NCBI GenBank assembly: GCA_002362105.1
Contig: DETD01000024.1
Span: forward strand, 62,001-126,000
Length of the DNA: 64,000 nucleotides
DNA from: Bacteroidales bacterium UBA3297
GTDB lineage: Bacteria; Bacteroidota; Bacteroidia; Bacteroidales; Paludibacteraceae
Direction: 5' to 3'
This document shows, piece after piece, positions 43,840 to 52,616 of this stretch. The notes under the pieces were generated by a model, which searched no databases, was not told the DNA's origin, and worked only from the letters and a program-made list of their open reading frames with translations. The translations under genes and the position numbers were made by a program. The stretch's first letter is position 1. Each line of letters begins with the position of its first letter.

Positions 43840-44229
43840 GGTAAAAATTATAATTTACTATAAATCAGAGGACTGTTTAGACCATTTAAGACTTTTTTCC
43901 TTAATCTTGTCAAATTATTTGACCATTTTTTCGGACTGCAAAATTACATAAAATTTCAATACGTCAACGAGCCCTTGGTATATTTTTTTTACATCATACT
44001 GAATATCAATTCTTTAAATAGCAGAATTGACTACAGTCTGCAAAATATACCATCTTGTTCAAAGATATGAAAAATTACAACTTCCGATGCCGAAAAATAG
44101 GGATAAGTTTTTACTTCAAACCCGTGTAAACCGCCGCCTAAGTCTATGCTTCTTTTTGCGAATTATATGCTTTCTACAAATAACAACGTATTATAAATTT
44201 AGTATTTTTGCATAAACAACAGAACTAGA
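43840..44229 (-). promoter_or_regulatory. Putative CRISPR leader with leftward promoter
   Basis: The sequence right of the array is AT-rich and has no gene. Read leftward it contains TAATTTTG (43946-43939), a full match to TAnnTTTG, with a TTG 18 bases upstream (43967-43965); transcription would start about 90 bases before the first repeat. A rightward TATTTTTG at 44203-44210 may serve the next gene. Confidence 0.55.
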
Positions 44230-45795
44230 ATGACAAAACGACTATTACCCGTAGGCATACAATCGTTCGAGACCATCCGCAAACAGGGCTACCTGTATGT
44301 GGACAAAACCACGCAGATGTACAAGCTGACCAGCACCTACACGCCGTTCTTCCTCAGCCGTCCGCGCCGTTTCGGGAAAAGTCTGCTTGTCAGCACTATG
44401 CAGGCCTTCTTCGAAGGTAGAAAAGACCTGTTTGAAGGTCTGGCGGTGGAGAAACTGGAAAAAGAATGGAAGAAACACCCCGTTTTAAAGTTTGATTTCA
44501 GCGGCGACAAGCACGAAGACGCAAAATCGGTAAAAATAATGCTGGGGGACATGCTTGGCAGTTATGAGCAGGAATATGGCATAACGGTCCCTAACAACAA
44601 CACCTTCGCATCGAGACTAAGCTGCCTAATACAGACTGCCCATAAAACCACAGGAGAAAAAGTGGTAGTGCTGATCGACGAATACGACGCGCCAATACTC
44701 GACGCTGTCGGGAACAATACTGCCCAAGACGAGGCCAGAAAAATAATGCGCAGTTTCTTCAGTCCGCTGAAATCAGAATCAGAGCATCTGCGGTTTCTTT
44801 TCATCACCGGCATATCCAAATTCAGCCAACTTAGCATTTTCAGCGAGTTGAACAATTTGAACAACATCAGCCTCGACGACAACTTCTGCGACCTTTGCGG
44901 ACTGACGGAGAAAGAAATTGCCGGTAACTTTGCACCCGAAATCAAAGAATTGGCCGAAGCCAACCACGAAAGCGAAGACGAAGCCAAACAACACCTGAAA
45001 AGGCTCTACGACGGCTACCACTTCAGTGCCAACGGCACAGACATTTACAATCCCTTCAGCATTGTTAAAGTTCTCTTTTCGAAAAAATACAGCGACTACT
45101 GGTTCGCATCGGGCACGCCAACCTTCCTTTTAAGCCTTATGCAGAAACAAGATGTTGAATTTTCAGATCTGCACGACCTGAACCTATACGAAAACGACTT
45201 CGACGCGCCAACGGAAACCAATCCCGATGTTCTTGCCGTACTTTACCAAAGCGGTTACCTTACCATAAAAGGCTACGACACACAGACCGGGCTCTACAAA
45301 CTCGATTTCCCGAACAGCGAGGTAAAGAACGGATTCGCCGACTTCCTGCTTAAGCACTACGCTCCCAATAGCACACTAAACCGCCGCAATTTAGGCATCG
45401 CGTTCACCACCTTATTAGAGAAAAACGATGTTGACGGATTTATGTTAGAGCTTCAAAAATTTCTTCGCACATTTCCCTATAATTTAGGAAAAGACTGCGG
45501 AGAAAAACACTACCAGACCATACTCTACTCCATACTCGCCACACTGGGTGTGACTGTAGAGGCCGAGATTGCTACTGCAGACGGCCGGATAGACATGACA
45601 GCCAAATTCAAAAACCGCATTTTTCTATTCGAATTCAAACTCAATAAGTCAGCAAAAGAAGCTTTGACACAAATCAATGGGAAAAGCTATGCCGACAAAT
45701 TCATGAACGACGGCAGACCTATTACTAAAATTGGCGTTAACTTCAGCACCAAAATACGAAATATAGAACAGTGGGTGACAGAAGAACAAACCTAG
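44230..45795 (+). CDS. AAA-ATPase-like protein with PDDEXK_9 nuclease domain, second copy
   Basis: The 521-residue protein repeats the architecture of the gene at 31353: PVGIQSFETIRKQGYLYVDKT, Walker A SRPRRFGKSLLVS, Walker B VVVLIDEYDAPIL, ITGISKFSQLSIFSE and a C-terminal nuclease fold with DGRIDMTAKF and LFEFKLNKS. Overall it is clearly homologous but well diverged, so it is not a recent duplicate. It separates the array leader from cas1 and is transcribed toward cas1, with 93 bases in between. Whether it belongs to the CRISPR system or is an independent passenger is not decidable here. Confidence 0.85.
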   Translation: MTKRLLPVGIQSFETIRKQGYLYVDKTTQMYKLTSTYTPFFLSRPRRFGKSLLVSTMQAFFEGRKDLFEGLAVEKLEKEWKKHPVLKFDFSGDKHEDAKSVKIMLGDMLGSYEQEYGITVPNNNTFASRLSCLIQTAHKTTGEKVVVLIDEYDAPILDAVGNNTAQDEARKIMRSFFSPLKSESEHLRFLFITGISKFSQLSIFSELNNLNNISLDDNFCDLCGLTEKEIAGNFAPEIKELAEANHESEDEAKQHLKRLYDGYHFSANGTDIYNPFSIVKVLFSKKYSDYWFASGTPTFLLSLMQKQDVEFSDLHDLNLYENDFDAPTETNPDVLAVLYQSGYLTIKGYDTQTGLYKLDFPNSEVKNGFADFLLKHYAPNSTLNRRNLGIAFTTLLEKNDVDGFMLELQKFLRTFPYNLGKDCGEKHYQTILYSILATLGVTVEAEIATADGRIDMTAKFKNRIFLFEFKLNKSAKEALTQINGKSYADKFMNDGRPITKIGVNFSTKIRNIEQWVTEEQT

Positions 45796-45836
45796 TTATC
45801 TTGTCATACCACCAACAAAAAAACAACACCTGCGCA

Positions 45837-45861
45837 CAGAACGCCACACTGGAACGTTCTG
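45837..45861. promoter_or_regulatory. Inverted repeat upstream of cas1
   Basis: CAGAACG (45837-45843) and CGTTCTG (45855-45861) are perfect 7-bp arms 28 bases before the cas1 ATG. It could be a hairpin or operator; no promoter elements are clear. Confidence 0.3.
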
Positions 45862-45888
45862 AACATGAAACAATTAACCTAATTCACC

Positions 45889-46872
45889 ATGGAACTCGTT
45901 TTAAACAGTTACGGGGCCTCGCTCAGCCGCGACAACGAAGGATTTATCATCGTCAACCAAGACGGCAAACAGCGTATTCCGACCGATGGCATCCGCAGCA
46001 TACAAATCAGCCGCGGGGCACAAATCACCAGCGACGCGGTTATGCTGGCTGTTGAGAAGGAAATTGAAGTTATTTTTACCGACAAGGGGGGCAACGTCAT
46101 CGGCCGCATCTGGAGTCCCAAATACGGTTCGGTTTCAACCATCCGCAAAGGCCAGCTCAACTTCACTTTCAGCCACGAAGCGGTAAACTGGATAAAAAGC
46201 ACCATCACCAAAAAGATGGAAAACCAGCAAGCCCTGCTACTGATGATGAAGACCGACGACCCCGCTACCGACAAAATAATCGGCAAAAGCATTTCAAAAA
46301 TCAACGACTACCGCAACAAGGTGAGCGCACTCGACGGTGAGGTTGTGAGCGACATTGCGGCCACTCTGCGCGGGTGGGAGGGGCAGGCCAGCAAAATCTA
46401 CTTCAACGCCCTTAACACCTTCATTCCTCAAGAATACCGTTTCGAGCAACGTACCCAACGCCCCGCCATGGATGTGGCAAACGCCCTGCTGAACTACGGC
46501 TACGGCATCCTCTACGGGAAAATTGAGGGGGCGCTCATCAAGGTGGGCATCGACCCCTACATTGGTGTTCTGCACCGCGACGACTACAACCGTCCAGTCT
46601 TGGTCTACGACGTGATTGAACTATACCGTGTATGGATTGACTACGTGGTCTACACCCTTCTGGCCCAGAACGTGGTGAGCGACGCCTACTACGAGGTGCG
46701 TGAAGACGGCAGCTACTGGCTGGAGGGACTGGGACGAAGGGTCTTGATACAGAGTGTGAACGACTACCTTGAAGAAACCGTTACCATTAAGGGCGTTACA
46801 CGCTCGCGCTACAACCAGATGTTCCTTTACGTGCAAGAATTGGCCCAAACCTTCAAAAAATTCGACATATGA
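45889..46872 (+). CDS. cas1: CRISPR adaptation integrase Cas1
   Basis: Cas1 is the integrase that inserts new spacers into the array. The 327-residue protein has the N-terminal beta domain (SRDNEGFIIVNQDGKQRIP) and the helical catalytic domain with metal ligands Glu164 (RGWEGQASK), His229 (GVLHRDDYNRP) and Glu244 (VYDVIELYR). All expected residues are present. It has no reverse transcriptase or Cas6 fusion. The stop overlaps the next gene by ATGA, so cas1, the primase-like gene and cas2 are translationally coupled. Confidence 0.96.
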   Translation: MELVLNSYGASLSRDNEGFIIVNQDGKQRIPTDGIRSIQISRGAQITSDAVMLAVEKEIEVIFTDKGGNVIGRIWSPKYGSVSTIRKGQLNFTFSHEAVNWIKSTITKKMENQQALLLMMKTDDPATDKIIGKSISKINDYRNKVSALDGEVVSDIAATLRGWEGQASKIYFNALNTFIPQEYRFEQRTQRPAMDVANALLNYGYGILYGKIEGALIKVGIDPYIGVLHRDDYNRPVLVYDVIELYRVWIDYVVYTLLAQNVVSDAYYEVREDGSYWLEGLGRRVLIQSVNDYLEETVTIKGVTRSRYNQMFLYVQELAQTFKKFDI

Positions 46873-47897
46873 TAATGGTTGGTAAAAATATAGCCTCGGT
46901 GGCCGACAAAATGGTAAAGGTGAAGGAAGACTACCTCTACCAGCAACTGTGCCACCCGAAGCCTGAAATTGAAAATCTGGTGAACCAACTGCGCATCATC
47001 TACACCCTCGACCCGAAGATGTACGGCGCACAGAAAAGGTCGCTGCCCTATTTCGTTTGCGGTACGTTTACGCCAGAATTCAGGAAAAAGGAAAATTTTG
47101 CCTACACCGAAAGCTTCCTGGTTGACCTTGATCACCTGTCTGCAAAAAAAATGAGCCTGGAGGACCTCCGCCTCCAACTTTGCAAAGACAACAGGGTCTT
47201 TATGTGTTTCGCCTCGCCTAGCGAAGACGGGTTGAAAGTTATGTTCAAACTGAAAGACCGCTGTTTCGACGCTGGTTTGTACAGCCTATTCTATAAGCAG
47301 TTTATTGTAAAATTCGCCACACAATACGGCTTGGAACAAGTAGTGGACCAAGTGACCAGCGATGTAAGCCGGGCCTGTTTCGTCAGCATCGACAAGCATG
47401 CCTACTACAACCCGAACTGTGAGCCAGTAGACCTGAACGCCTATGTCGACACAAATGACCCCGCTTCCCTATTCGGTAACAAGAAGAAGGCTGAAGAAGA
47501 CATGAAAGACTGGGCCACAGCACAGAAAAAGGATTCCACAAAGAAACCCGACCCCGAGAAGGAGGTGCTTGACCAGATAAAAGCCACCCTTAAACTGAAA
47601 CAGGCAGAAAAGGTAAAGAAAGAGGTCTACGTACCGCAAGAGTTAAACGACATTGTGGGTGACCTAAAGGCATATATTGAAACAACCGGCATTACAACAA
47701 CTGAAATAGTCAGCATCCAATACGGGAAAAAAATGCGCTTCAAACTGGGATTGAAACAAGCCGAAATCAACCTTTTTTACGGCAAACGCGGCTACTCGGT
47801 CGTTATTTCGCCACGTTGTGGCACCGACGAGGAGATGAACAAGCTACTGGCCGATATGGTGCAGAACTTTATAGATTCTTACGATGGGAACATCTAA
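46869..47897 (+). CDS. CRISPR-associated primase-polymerase-like protein (VirE_N/BT4734-type)
   Basis: The 342-residue protein matches the VirE N-terminal/BT4734-like domain of the archaeo-eukaryotic primase superfamily. Its motifs are FLVDLDHLS (Asp86, Asp88; motif I DxD), SPSEDGLKVMFKL (Ser118-Lys123; motif II region) and TSDVSRACFVSIDKHAYYNP (Asp165; motif III region). A lysine-rich linker (EKEVLDQIKATLKLKQAEK) leads to a small C-terminal domain of unknown fold. It is encoded between cas1 and cas2 with a 4-base and a 14-base overlap. CRISPR-associated primase-polymerases are known next to cas1-cas2 in type III loci and are proposed to prepare spacer DNA, including from RNA. Catalytic activity here is inferred from motif I. 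Confidence 0.78.
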   Translation: MIMVGKNIASVADKMVKVKEDYLYQQLCHPKPEIENLVNQLRIIYTLDPKMYGAQKRSLPYFVCGTFTPEFRKKENFAYTESFLVDLDHLSAKKMSLEDLRLQLCKDNRVFMCFASPSEDGLKVMFKLKDRCFDAGLYSLFYKQFIVKFATQYGLEQVVDQVTSDVSRACFVSIDKHAYYNPNCEPVDLNAYVDTNDPASLFGNKKKAEEDMKDWATAQKKDSTKKPDPEKEVLDQIKATLKLKQAEKVKKEVYVPQELNDIVGDLKAYIETTGITTTEIVSIQYGKKMRFKLGLKQAEINLFYGKRGYSVVISPRCGTDEEMNKLLADMVQNFIDSYDGNI

Positions 47898-48363
47898 AAC
47901 AGCCACCAACTACATTGAAGCGCTGCGGAAGCTGAAAAACGCCGGCTTGTCGGGCAGTCCCCCTCCCAACCACTCAACAAACGAAGAGGAAGGACTGACT
48001 TCGCTGGAAGAACGCATCGACAAAATTATAGGGGTAATTAACCAAAACAAGCGGCCAAAAGGAAATATGCTGTTTTTTGTAATGTACGACATAGAAAGCA
48101 ACAAGGTCAGATACAACATTGTGAAATACCTTGAGCGGCAAGGTTGCATCAGGGTCCAAAAATCTATTTTTCTGGCTGACCTCAGCAACGAAAAGTACGA
48201 AGAGATAAGGAACGACCTTACCGAAGTGCAAAGTCTTTACGACAACCACGACAGCATTCTAATCTGCCCGGTTTCTACCGAATTGCTCAAAAGCATGAAA
48301 GTTATCGGACAGAACATTAATTTCGACGTGATTGTCAGGAACAAAAACACCCTGTTTTTCTAA
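47884..48363 (+). CDS. cas2: Cas2 with N-terminal extension
   Basis: Cas2 is the central dimer of the Cas1-Cas2 integration complex. Residues about 62-159 are an ordinary Cas2 (LFFVMYDIESNKVRYNIVKYL; IFLADLSNEKYEEI). They are preceded by about 60 residues (YIEALRKLKNAGLSGSPPP, then LEERIDKIIGVINQNK) not found in a typical ~95-residue Cas2. The extension is kept because it overlaps the primase gene by 14 bases, is coding-like, and a start at residue 62 would leave a 170-base gap in an otherwise overlapping operon. It might contact the primase-like partner. Confidence 0.9.
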   Translation: MGTSKTATNYIEALRKLKNAGLSGSPPPNHSTNEEEGLTSLEERIDKIIGVINQNKRPKGNMLFFVMYDIESNKVRYNIVKYLERQGCIRVQKSIFLADLSNEKYEEIRNDLTEVQSLYDNHDSILICPVSTELLKSMKVIGQNINFDVIVRNKNTLFF

Positions 48364-48369
48364 ATCCCC

Positions 48370-49032
48370 CTACTTCTTTCTTGCCCTAAAACTGACCATA
48401 GCACCCATAACTTGAAATTCTAGCAGGTCGTAGTAAGGTAATAGCCGTTTTTTCAGAGAGGCTACCGTGTCGAAAGGCGGCGTAAACCACCCCATCCACG
48501 TCATGACGGTTCGGGCTAGCCAGTCCGATACCTTCTGCTCGCCGGCTATATAGAAACAGGCAAGCAGCTCGCCACCCGGTTTCAAGGTTCTGAGAATCTC
48601 GGCATAGGCTTTATCTTTGTCGGGGAAAACATGTAGTCCGTTCATACAGACAACAATGTCGAATGTCGCATCAGCAAACGGAAGCGCACCAACGTCGCCC
48701 TGCATGGTCTTAGCATTGGTTACACCTGCCTGTTGGAATCGGTGTTCGGCCAGTTCCAACATATCGGAACTATAGTCGAGACAAGTGATGTCTGCGTGCT
48801 TCATACGCGAATACTTTCCAACAGTAAACACAGCCGTTCCTACAGGAACGTCGAGTAACCTGCCCGCAAAGTCGTCTGAAATCCAGCTAAGCAGCCTGCC
48901 GGTAATTGCATTGTCGTCGACACCACCCCACAACAGCTTGAAGTAGAGTTTGCTCCACCATTTACCCTGGGTTAAAGCATCGTCGTAAAAAGACTTGCTA
49001 AACTTATACGAGTTCTTGATTTTGTCTGCCAT
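48370..49032 (-). CDS. Class I SAM-dependent methyltransferase
   Basis: The 220-residue protein has the SAM-binding glycine-rich motif I LLDVPVGTAVFTVG, the acidic end of strand 2 in ITCLDYSSDMLELA, motif with MQGDVGALPFAD, and motif post-I FDIVVCMNGLHVFPD and LKPGGELLACFY. It is most like small-molecule or quinone-type methyltransferases, but the substrate cannot be told. It converges on cas2 with a 6-base gap and marks the right edge of the CRISPR island. Confidence 0.85.
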   Translation of the reverse strand: MADKIKNSYKFSKSFYDDALTQGKWWSKLYFKLLWGGVDDNAITGRLLSWISDDFAGRLLDVPVGTAVFTVGKYSRMKHADITCLDYSSDMLELAEHRFQQAGVTNAKTMQGDVGALPFADATFDIVVCMNGLHVFPDKDKAYAEILRTLKPGGELLACFYIAGEQKVSDWLARTVMTWMGWFTPPFDTVASLKKRLLPYYDLLEFQVMGAMVSFRARKK

Positions 49033-49182
49033 ATTCGTTTCCTTTTAAATTTCTAATGCAAAGGAACAACAAACCTGACGCAATTTGGTTGCAATATATC
49101 CTGCCCTTCCCTACCCAAATCTGAGGATTTTAGAGACAAAAATCACCGAATTTGGGGATTTCATGAGACGTCTTCCGCACCG

Positions 49183-49190
49183 TAACTTTG
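49183..49190 (+). promoter_or_regulatory. -7 element of the lipoprotein/hmu promoter
   Basis: TAACTTTG matches TAnnTTTG; a weak TTT lies 21 bases upstream. An imperfect CCCAAAT/ATTTGGG inverted repeat (49114-49120 and 49150-49156) just upstream could be a regulator site, for instance for iron or heme control. Confidence 0.45.
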
Positions 49191-49219
49191 CACTGTGAAA
49201 AAAAAAAAGAAGTATAGAG

Positions 49220-49768
49220 ATGAAATTAAGAAAACCAATGGCCTTTATGCTGGCCGCAACAGCCGCACTTTCCGTTGCCAGCTGTAGCGATGACGATGAC
49301 GACGACGATGTAGTTCTACCAGAAAAAACAGAAAGAAACGACGATGTAAAGACCACATCGGCAGCCGACGCAATAGCCGGTTGTTACGTTGACTCGCTCA
49401 GTTACACAGTCGGCACCATGTCGAGCGGCACCATACAGAACGACACGCTGACCATCAGCAAGGTTGAAGGTAAAGACAATATGGTAGACCTGCACTTCTC
49501 GCAGTATATGGGTATGGGCGGCAAGAGCTCGTCACTCAACATCTACAACGTGGTTGTCACGGAGAAAGACGGCAAGTACACATTAAGCGTTAGCGATGAC
49601 AGCAATGCCGCCACCAAAGCAAAAATGACCAGTTCGTCTTACGAGGTGAGCAAAATAGAGGCAACTGTAAGCGACAAAGACATCAGTCTTGACTTCGACT
49701 TTGTGATAGCGGCAATGAACGCCACTTTCTCCAATGAGTTCAAGAATGGAGTGAAAGTCAGCAAATAA
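49220..49768 (+). CDS. Small lipoprotein, possibly calycin-like, upstream of hmuY
   Basis: The 182-residue product has a lipoprotein signal (AATAALSVASC followed by SDDDDDDD) and a beta-rich body (AIAGCYVDSLSYTVG; NDTLTISKVEGKDNMVDLHF; SLNIYNVVVTEKDGKYTLSV). This resembles the calycin-like lipoproteins that sit beside heme-uptake genes in Bacteroidales. A role in heme binding is inferred from its position only. It is followed by a terminator-like hairpin before hmuY, so it may be expressed partly separately. Confidence 0.65.
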   Translation: MKLRKPMAFMLAATAALSVASCSDDDDDDDVVLPEKTERNDDVKTTSAADAIAGCYVDSLSYTVGTMSSGTIQNDTLTISKVEGKDNMVDLHFSQYMGMGGKSSSLNIYNVVVTEKDGKYTLSVSDDSNAATKAKMTSSSYEVSKIEATVSDKDISLDFDFVIAAMNATFSNEFKNGVKVSK

Positions 49769-49811
49769 GCCGTGTGACGGAAATACCATTAATAAATTAG
49801 ACACTTTGACA

Positions 49812-49847
49812 GCCTCATTCATTCCAACAATGATTGAGGCTTTTCAA
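49812..49847 (+). terminator. Terminator between the lipoprotein gene and hmuY
   Basis: GCCTCATTCATT (49812-49823) and AATGATTGAGGC (49829-49840) pair with one mismatch, followed by TTTTC. A second small hairpin (AATCCCT/AGGGATT, 49881-49906) follows. Partial termination would lower hmu expression relative to the lipoprotein. Confidence 0.6.
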
Positions 49848-49973
49848 TTAAAACAAGCGCAAATAAAAATTCCAGGGTTTAATCCCTGATTTTATAACGA
49901 GGGATTCCAATAAGCAACAGGAATTTCCCCGGCCCTTTCTGCGCCTATATTAATCAATAAAGCATCTGAAACT

Positions 49974-50624
49974 ATGTATAAAAAAAACGTGTGCCGCCTG
50001 CTTCTGGCCCTACCGCTAAGTGCGGGTATGACCTCCTGCGACGGTATGTTCGACGGCATCTACGACGACGAGGTTCCGGCCGTTGAAACCGGCATGCAGT
50101 TCGGACAACTCACCGTCGATGCGACCAGTTACGGACAATGGGTCTACATCGACTTCCACAACAAGACGATACAGAACGTCGACATCACCACCGACAGCGT
50201 TAGCGGAACCGCCAATTTCATTGAGCCCGACGAATGGGATATCGCCATCCACCGCTTCCAGGTTAAAACCAACAACGGTTCGGCTATTGAAACGGTATAC
50301 GCCTCGATAGACGATTTGAAAAAAGCCGGCCATCTGCCCGACAGCACTTTTCTGCCCGACACCTGGTACGACAAAAAAGTCATTACCGACCTGAGCGGTA
50401 TGATGTCGGGTAACATCAAATACTGCCCTTCGTATGTGAACGACGTGGTAGGCCGCTGGATTACCTCAAGCGGCATGCCCCCTACCTACACCACATCGGA
50501 CAAAGTATACGTCATACGTCTGAGCGATGACTCCTATGCCGCCATCCACTTCGACAGCTATATGGACAACGAGGGGACAAAGGGGTACATTACATGCAGC
50601 TACGAATACCCACTCAAATTTTGA
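49974..50624 (+). CDS. hmuY: HmuY-family heme-binding lipoprotein (hemophore)
   Basis: HmuY proteins are surface lipoproteins that take heme from host proteins and pass it to HmuR. The 216-residue protein has a lipoprotein signal (LLLALPLSAGMTSC) and family segments: YGQWVYIDFHNKTIQ near residue 55, EPDEWDIAIHRFQVKTN, and a C-terminal VIRLSDDSYAAIHFDSYMDNEG. Heme ligands are two His in P. gingivalis HmuY and differ among homologues; candidates here include His and Met side chains but cannot be assigned. It is 11 bases before hmuR and is the first gene of a six-gene operon. Confidence 0.85.
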   Translation: MYKKNVCRLLLALPLSAGMTSCDGMFDGIYDDEVPAVETGMQFGQLTVDATSYGQWVYIDFHNKTIQNVDITTDSVSGTANFIEPDEWDIAIHRFQVKTNNGSAIETVYASIDDLKKAGHLPDSTFLPDTWYDKKVITDLSGMMSGNIKYCPSYVNDVVGRWITSSGMPPTYTTSDKVYVIRLSDDSYAAIHFDSYMDNEGTKGYITCSYEYPLKF

Positions 50625-50635
50625 AACAAGGAACA

Positions 50636-52588
50636 ATGAGAAAAATAGCAACAATATTGGCTTTGGCCTCTCTGGCCTCGTTGGCAATGGCGCAAGCCGA
50701 TAGAGATTCTGTCGTAGAAATAGACGAGGTTGTGGTAACCGCAACCCGCACCACCAAAACACTGAAAGACGTGCCCATCATCACCCGTGTGGTGGGTGCC
50801 GAGGAAATAAAAAGGACCGATGCCACCAACATTCAAGAACTGCTCCAACAAGAAATACCAGGAGCTGAATTTTCCTACACAATGGGAAGTCAACCTTCCT
50901 TGAGTTTCCAAGGATTCAGCGGTAAGGACGTGCTCTTTCTGATTGACGGTGAGCGACTGGCAGGAGAAACGCTAGACAATGTGGACTTCACCCGCATCAA
51001 CATGGACGATGTGGAGAGAGTGGAGATTGTAAAAGGCGCATCGTCGTCGCTCTACGGTTCCAACGCTGTTGGCGGCGTGATCAACATCATCACCAAAAAG
51101 CCTCAACGGCCGTGGGACGTTATCTTCAACGCCAAATACGGTGCACACAACGAACAGCGATACGGCGGTACAGCCGCTTTCAAAATTGGGAACTTCTCGA
51201 CTTCGACCAACCTGCAACACACATCGTGCGACGAGGTGGACTTCAAGAAAGAGAGTGCCTACAAGGCTTACGGCTACAACACCAGGAACTTTAAAGAGAA
51301 ACTGGGTTACAAGTTCGGCAAGCACTTCAACCTGACGGGGCATGCCGGCTACTTCCTGCGTGAACGCAACTATTCGGAATCGCAGACCAACCGTTTCCGC
51401 GATTTCAGTGGCGGGTTGAAAGCCAACATCATGCTCAACTACAGCAACAATCTGGAGTTGAGCTACCTCTACGACCAGTACGACAAGAGCGACTTCTATT
51501 ATGACGAGTATGACATTCTCGACTACAGAAACGTGCAGAACACGGTAAGGGCCCTGTACACGCACGACTTCAACAAAGACCTGAACCTGATTGTCGGGGG
51601 CGACGCTGTACGGGACTATCTGATGACCTACCAATTTGCCGACACGTGCGGCAAGCACCAATACACGGCCGACCTCTTCACACAGGCCGACTGGAACCTG
51701 ACAAAAAGGTGGAACGCCGTGGGCGGTCTTCGTTTCGACCACTTTTCGGTGAACAACAACAACCATGTAACCGCAAAAATGGGACTGATGTACAAATGCA
51801 ACAACGACCTGCGTTTCAGAGGCTCGTATGCAGGAGGTTTCAGAGCGCCAACGCTGAAAGAGACAGAACAGGAATTCCTAATGGGCGGTTTCATGTACAT
51901 CTACGGCAACAAAGAACTGAAACCGGAGAACAGCAACAACTACCAACTCTCGGCAGAATACGCAAAGGGATTTCTCGACTTTTCGGTATCGGGCTTCTAC
52001 AACACGTTCGACAACCGCATAAGCACCCGCTACGACTCGCTCTATTATAACGGACAACCCGTAACCAGCAAATTCAGGAGGGAACACGCCGACAAACTGA
52101 AAGAGTGCGAGAAAAGGGACGCTTACGCCATTTACGAGAATATGGAGGACCTGCAGGTCACCGGATTTAATGTCGATTTGAAGACCCACTTCAAATGCGG
52201 CATAAAGGCAGCTGTCAGCTATGTTTACACCCACGAGAGCAACTTGAGTTCCGGCTCTACCCGTCCGCACACCGCCAACTGCAAACTCGAGTACCGCCAC
52301 GACTGGAAGAACTACGGTTTCAACATCGGTCTGTCGGGCCGATACCTGTCGGAACTCGACTACGGAGGTTCGTCTTCCTACGAAGATTACTCCATCTGGA
52401 AACTGTCGCTGATGCAGTACATCTGCAAAGGCATATCGGTGAACCTGACGGTAGACAACCTCTTTAACTATGTGCCTGCATCGTATAGCGCTGTTTCGCC
52501 AAGCACCACAGGAACATCGTTCTCGGTTAGCACAACCATTGACCTCTACAAACTGACCCACCGGAAAGAAAAGGATCAGAAGAACTAA
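50636..52588 (+). CDS. hmuR: TonB-dependent heme receptor HmuR
   Basis: The 650-residue protein has a signal peptide (MRKIATILALASLASLAMAQ), a TonB box-like IDEVVVTATRT, a plug domain (VPIITRVVGAEEIKRTDATN; VEIVKGASSSLYGSNAVGG) and a 22-strand beta-barrel. The FRAPTLKETEQEF motif and NKELKPENSNNYQLS match the FRAP and NPNL boxes of heme receptors. I start at 50636, as the earlier Met at 50594 lies inside hmuY. It imports heme delivered by HmuY, using energy from the inner membrane. Confidence 0.93.
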   Translation: MRKIATILALASLASLAMAQADRDSVVEIDEVVVTATRTTKTLKDVPIITRVVGAEEIKRTDATNIQELLQQEIPGAEFSYTMGSQPSLSFQGFSGKDVLFLIDGERLAGETLDNVDFTRINMDDVERVEIVKGASSSLYGSNAVGGVINIITKKPQRPWDVIFNAKYGAHNEQRYGGTAAFKIGNFSTSTNLQHTSCDEVDFKKESAYKAYGYNTRNFKEKLGYKFGKHFNLTGHAGYFLRERNYSESQTNRFRDFSGGLKANIMLNYSNNLELSYLYDQYDKSDFYYDEYDILDYRNVQNTVRALYTHDFNKDLNLIVGGDAVRDYLMTYQFADTCGKHQYTADLFTQADWNLTKRWNAVGGLRFDHFSVNNNNHVTAKMGLMYKCNNDLRFRGSYAGGFRAPTLKETEQEFLMGGFMYIYGNKELKPENSNNYQLSAEYAKGFLDFSVSGFYNTFDNRISTRYDSLYYNGQPVTSKFRREHADKLKECEKRDAYAIYENMEDLQVTGFNVDLKTHFKCGIKAAVSYVYTHESNLSSGSTRPHTANCKLEYRHDWKNYGFNIGLSGRYLSELDYGGSSSYEDYSIWKLSLMQYICKGISVNLTVDNLFNYVPASYSAVSPSTTGTSFSVSTTIDLYKLTHRKEKDQKN

Positions 52589-52616
52589 AAAAACGAATTC
52601 AAAACAGCATAGAAAA

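Noticed and set aside
44027..44215. 62-residue ORF in the leader region
   Set aside because: No start context, cysteine and aromatic-rich random-looking sequence, lies over the likely leader.
31353..45795. Transposon or integrase borders for the island
   Set aside because: I found no transposase, integrase, tRNA gene or matching terminal repeats in the window.
50972..51766. Long minus-strand frame opposite hmuR
   Set aside because: Shadow of the TonB receptor gene; no family signature and the plus strand is clearly coding.
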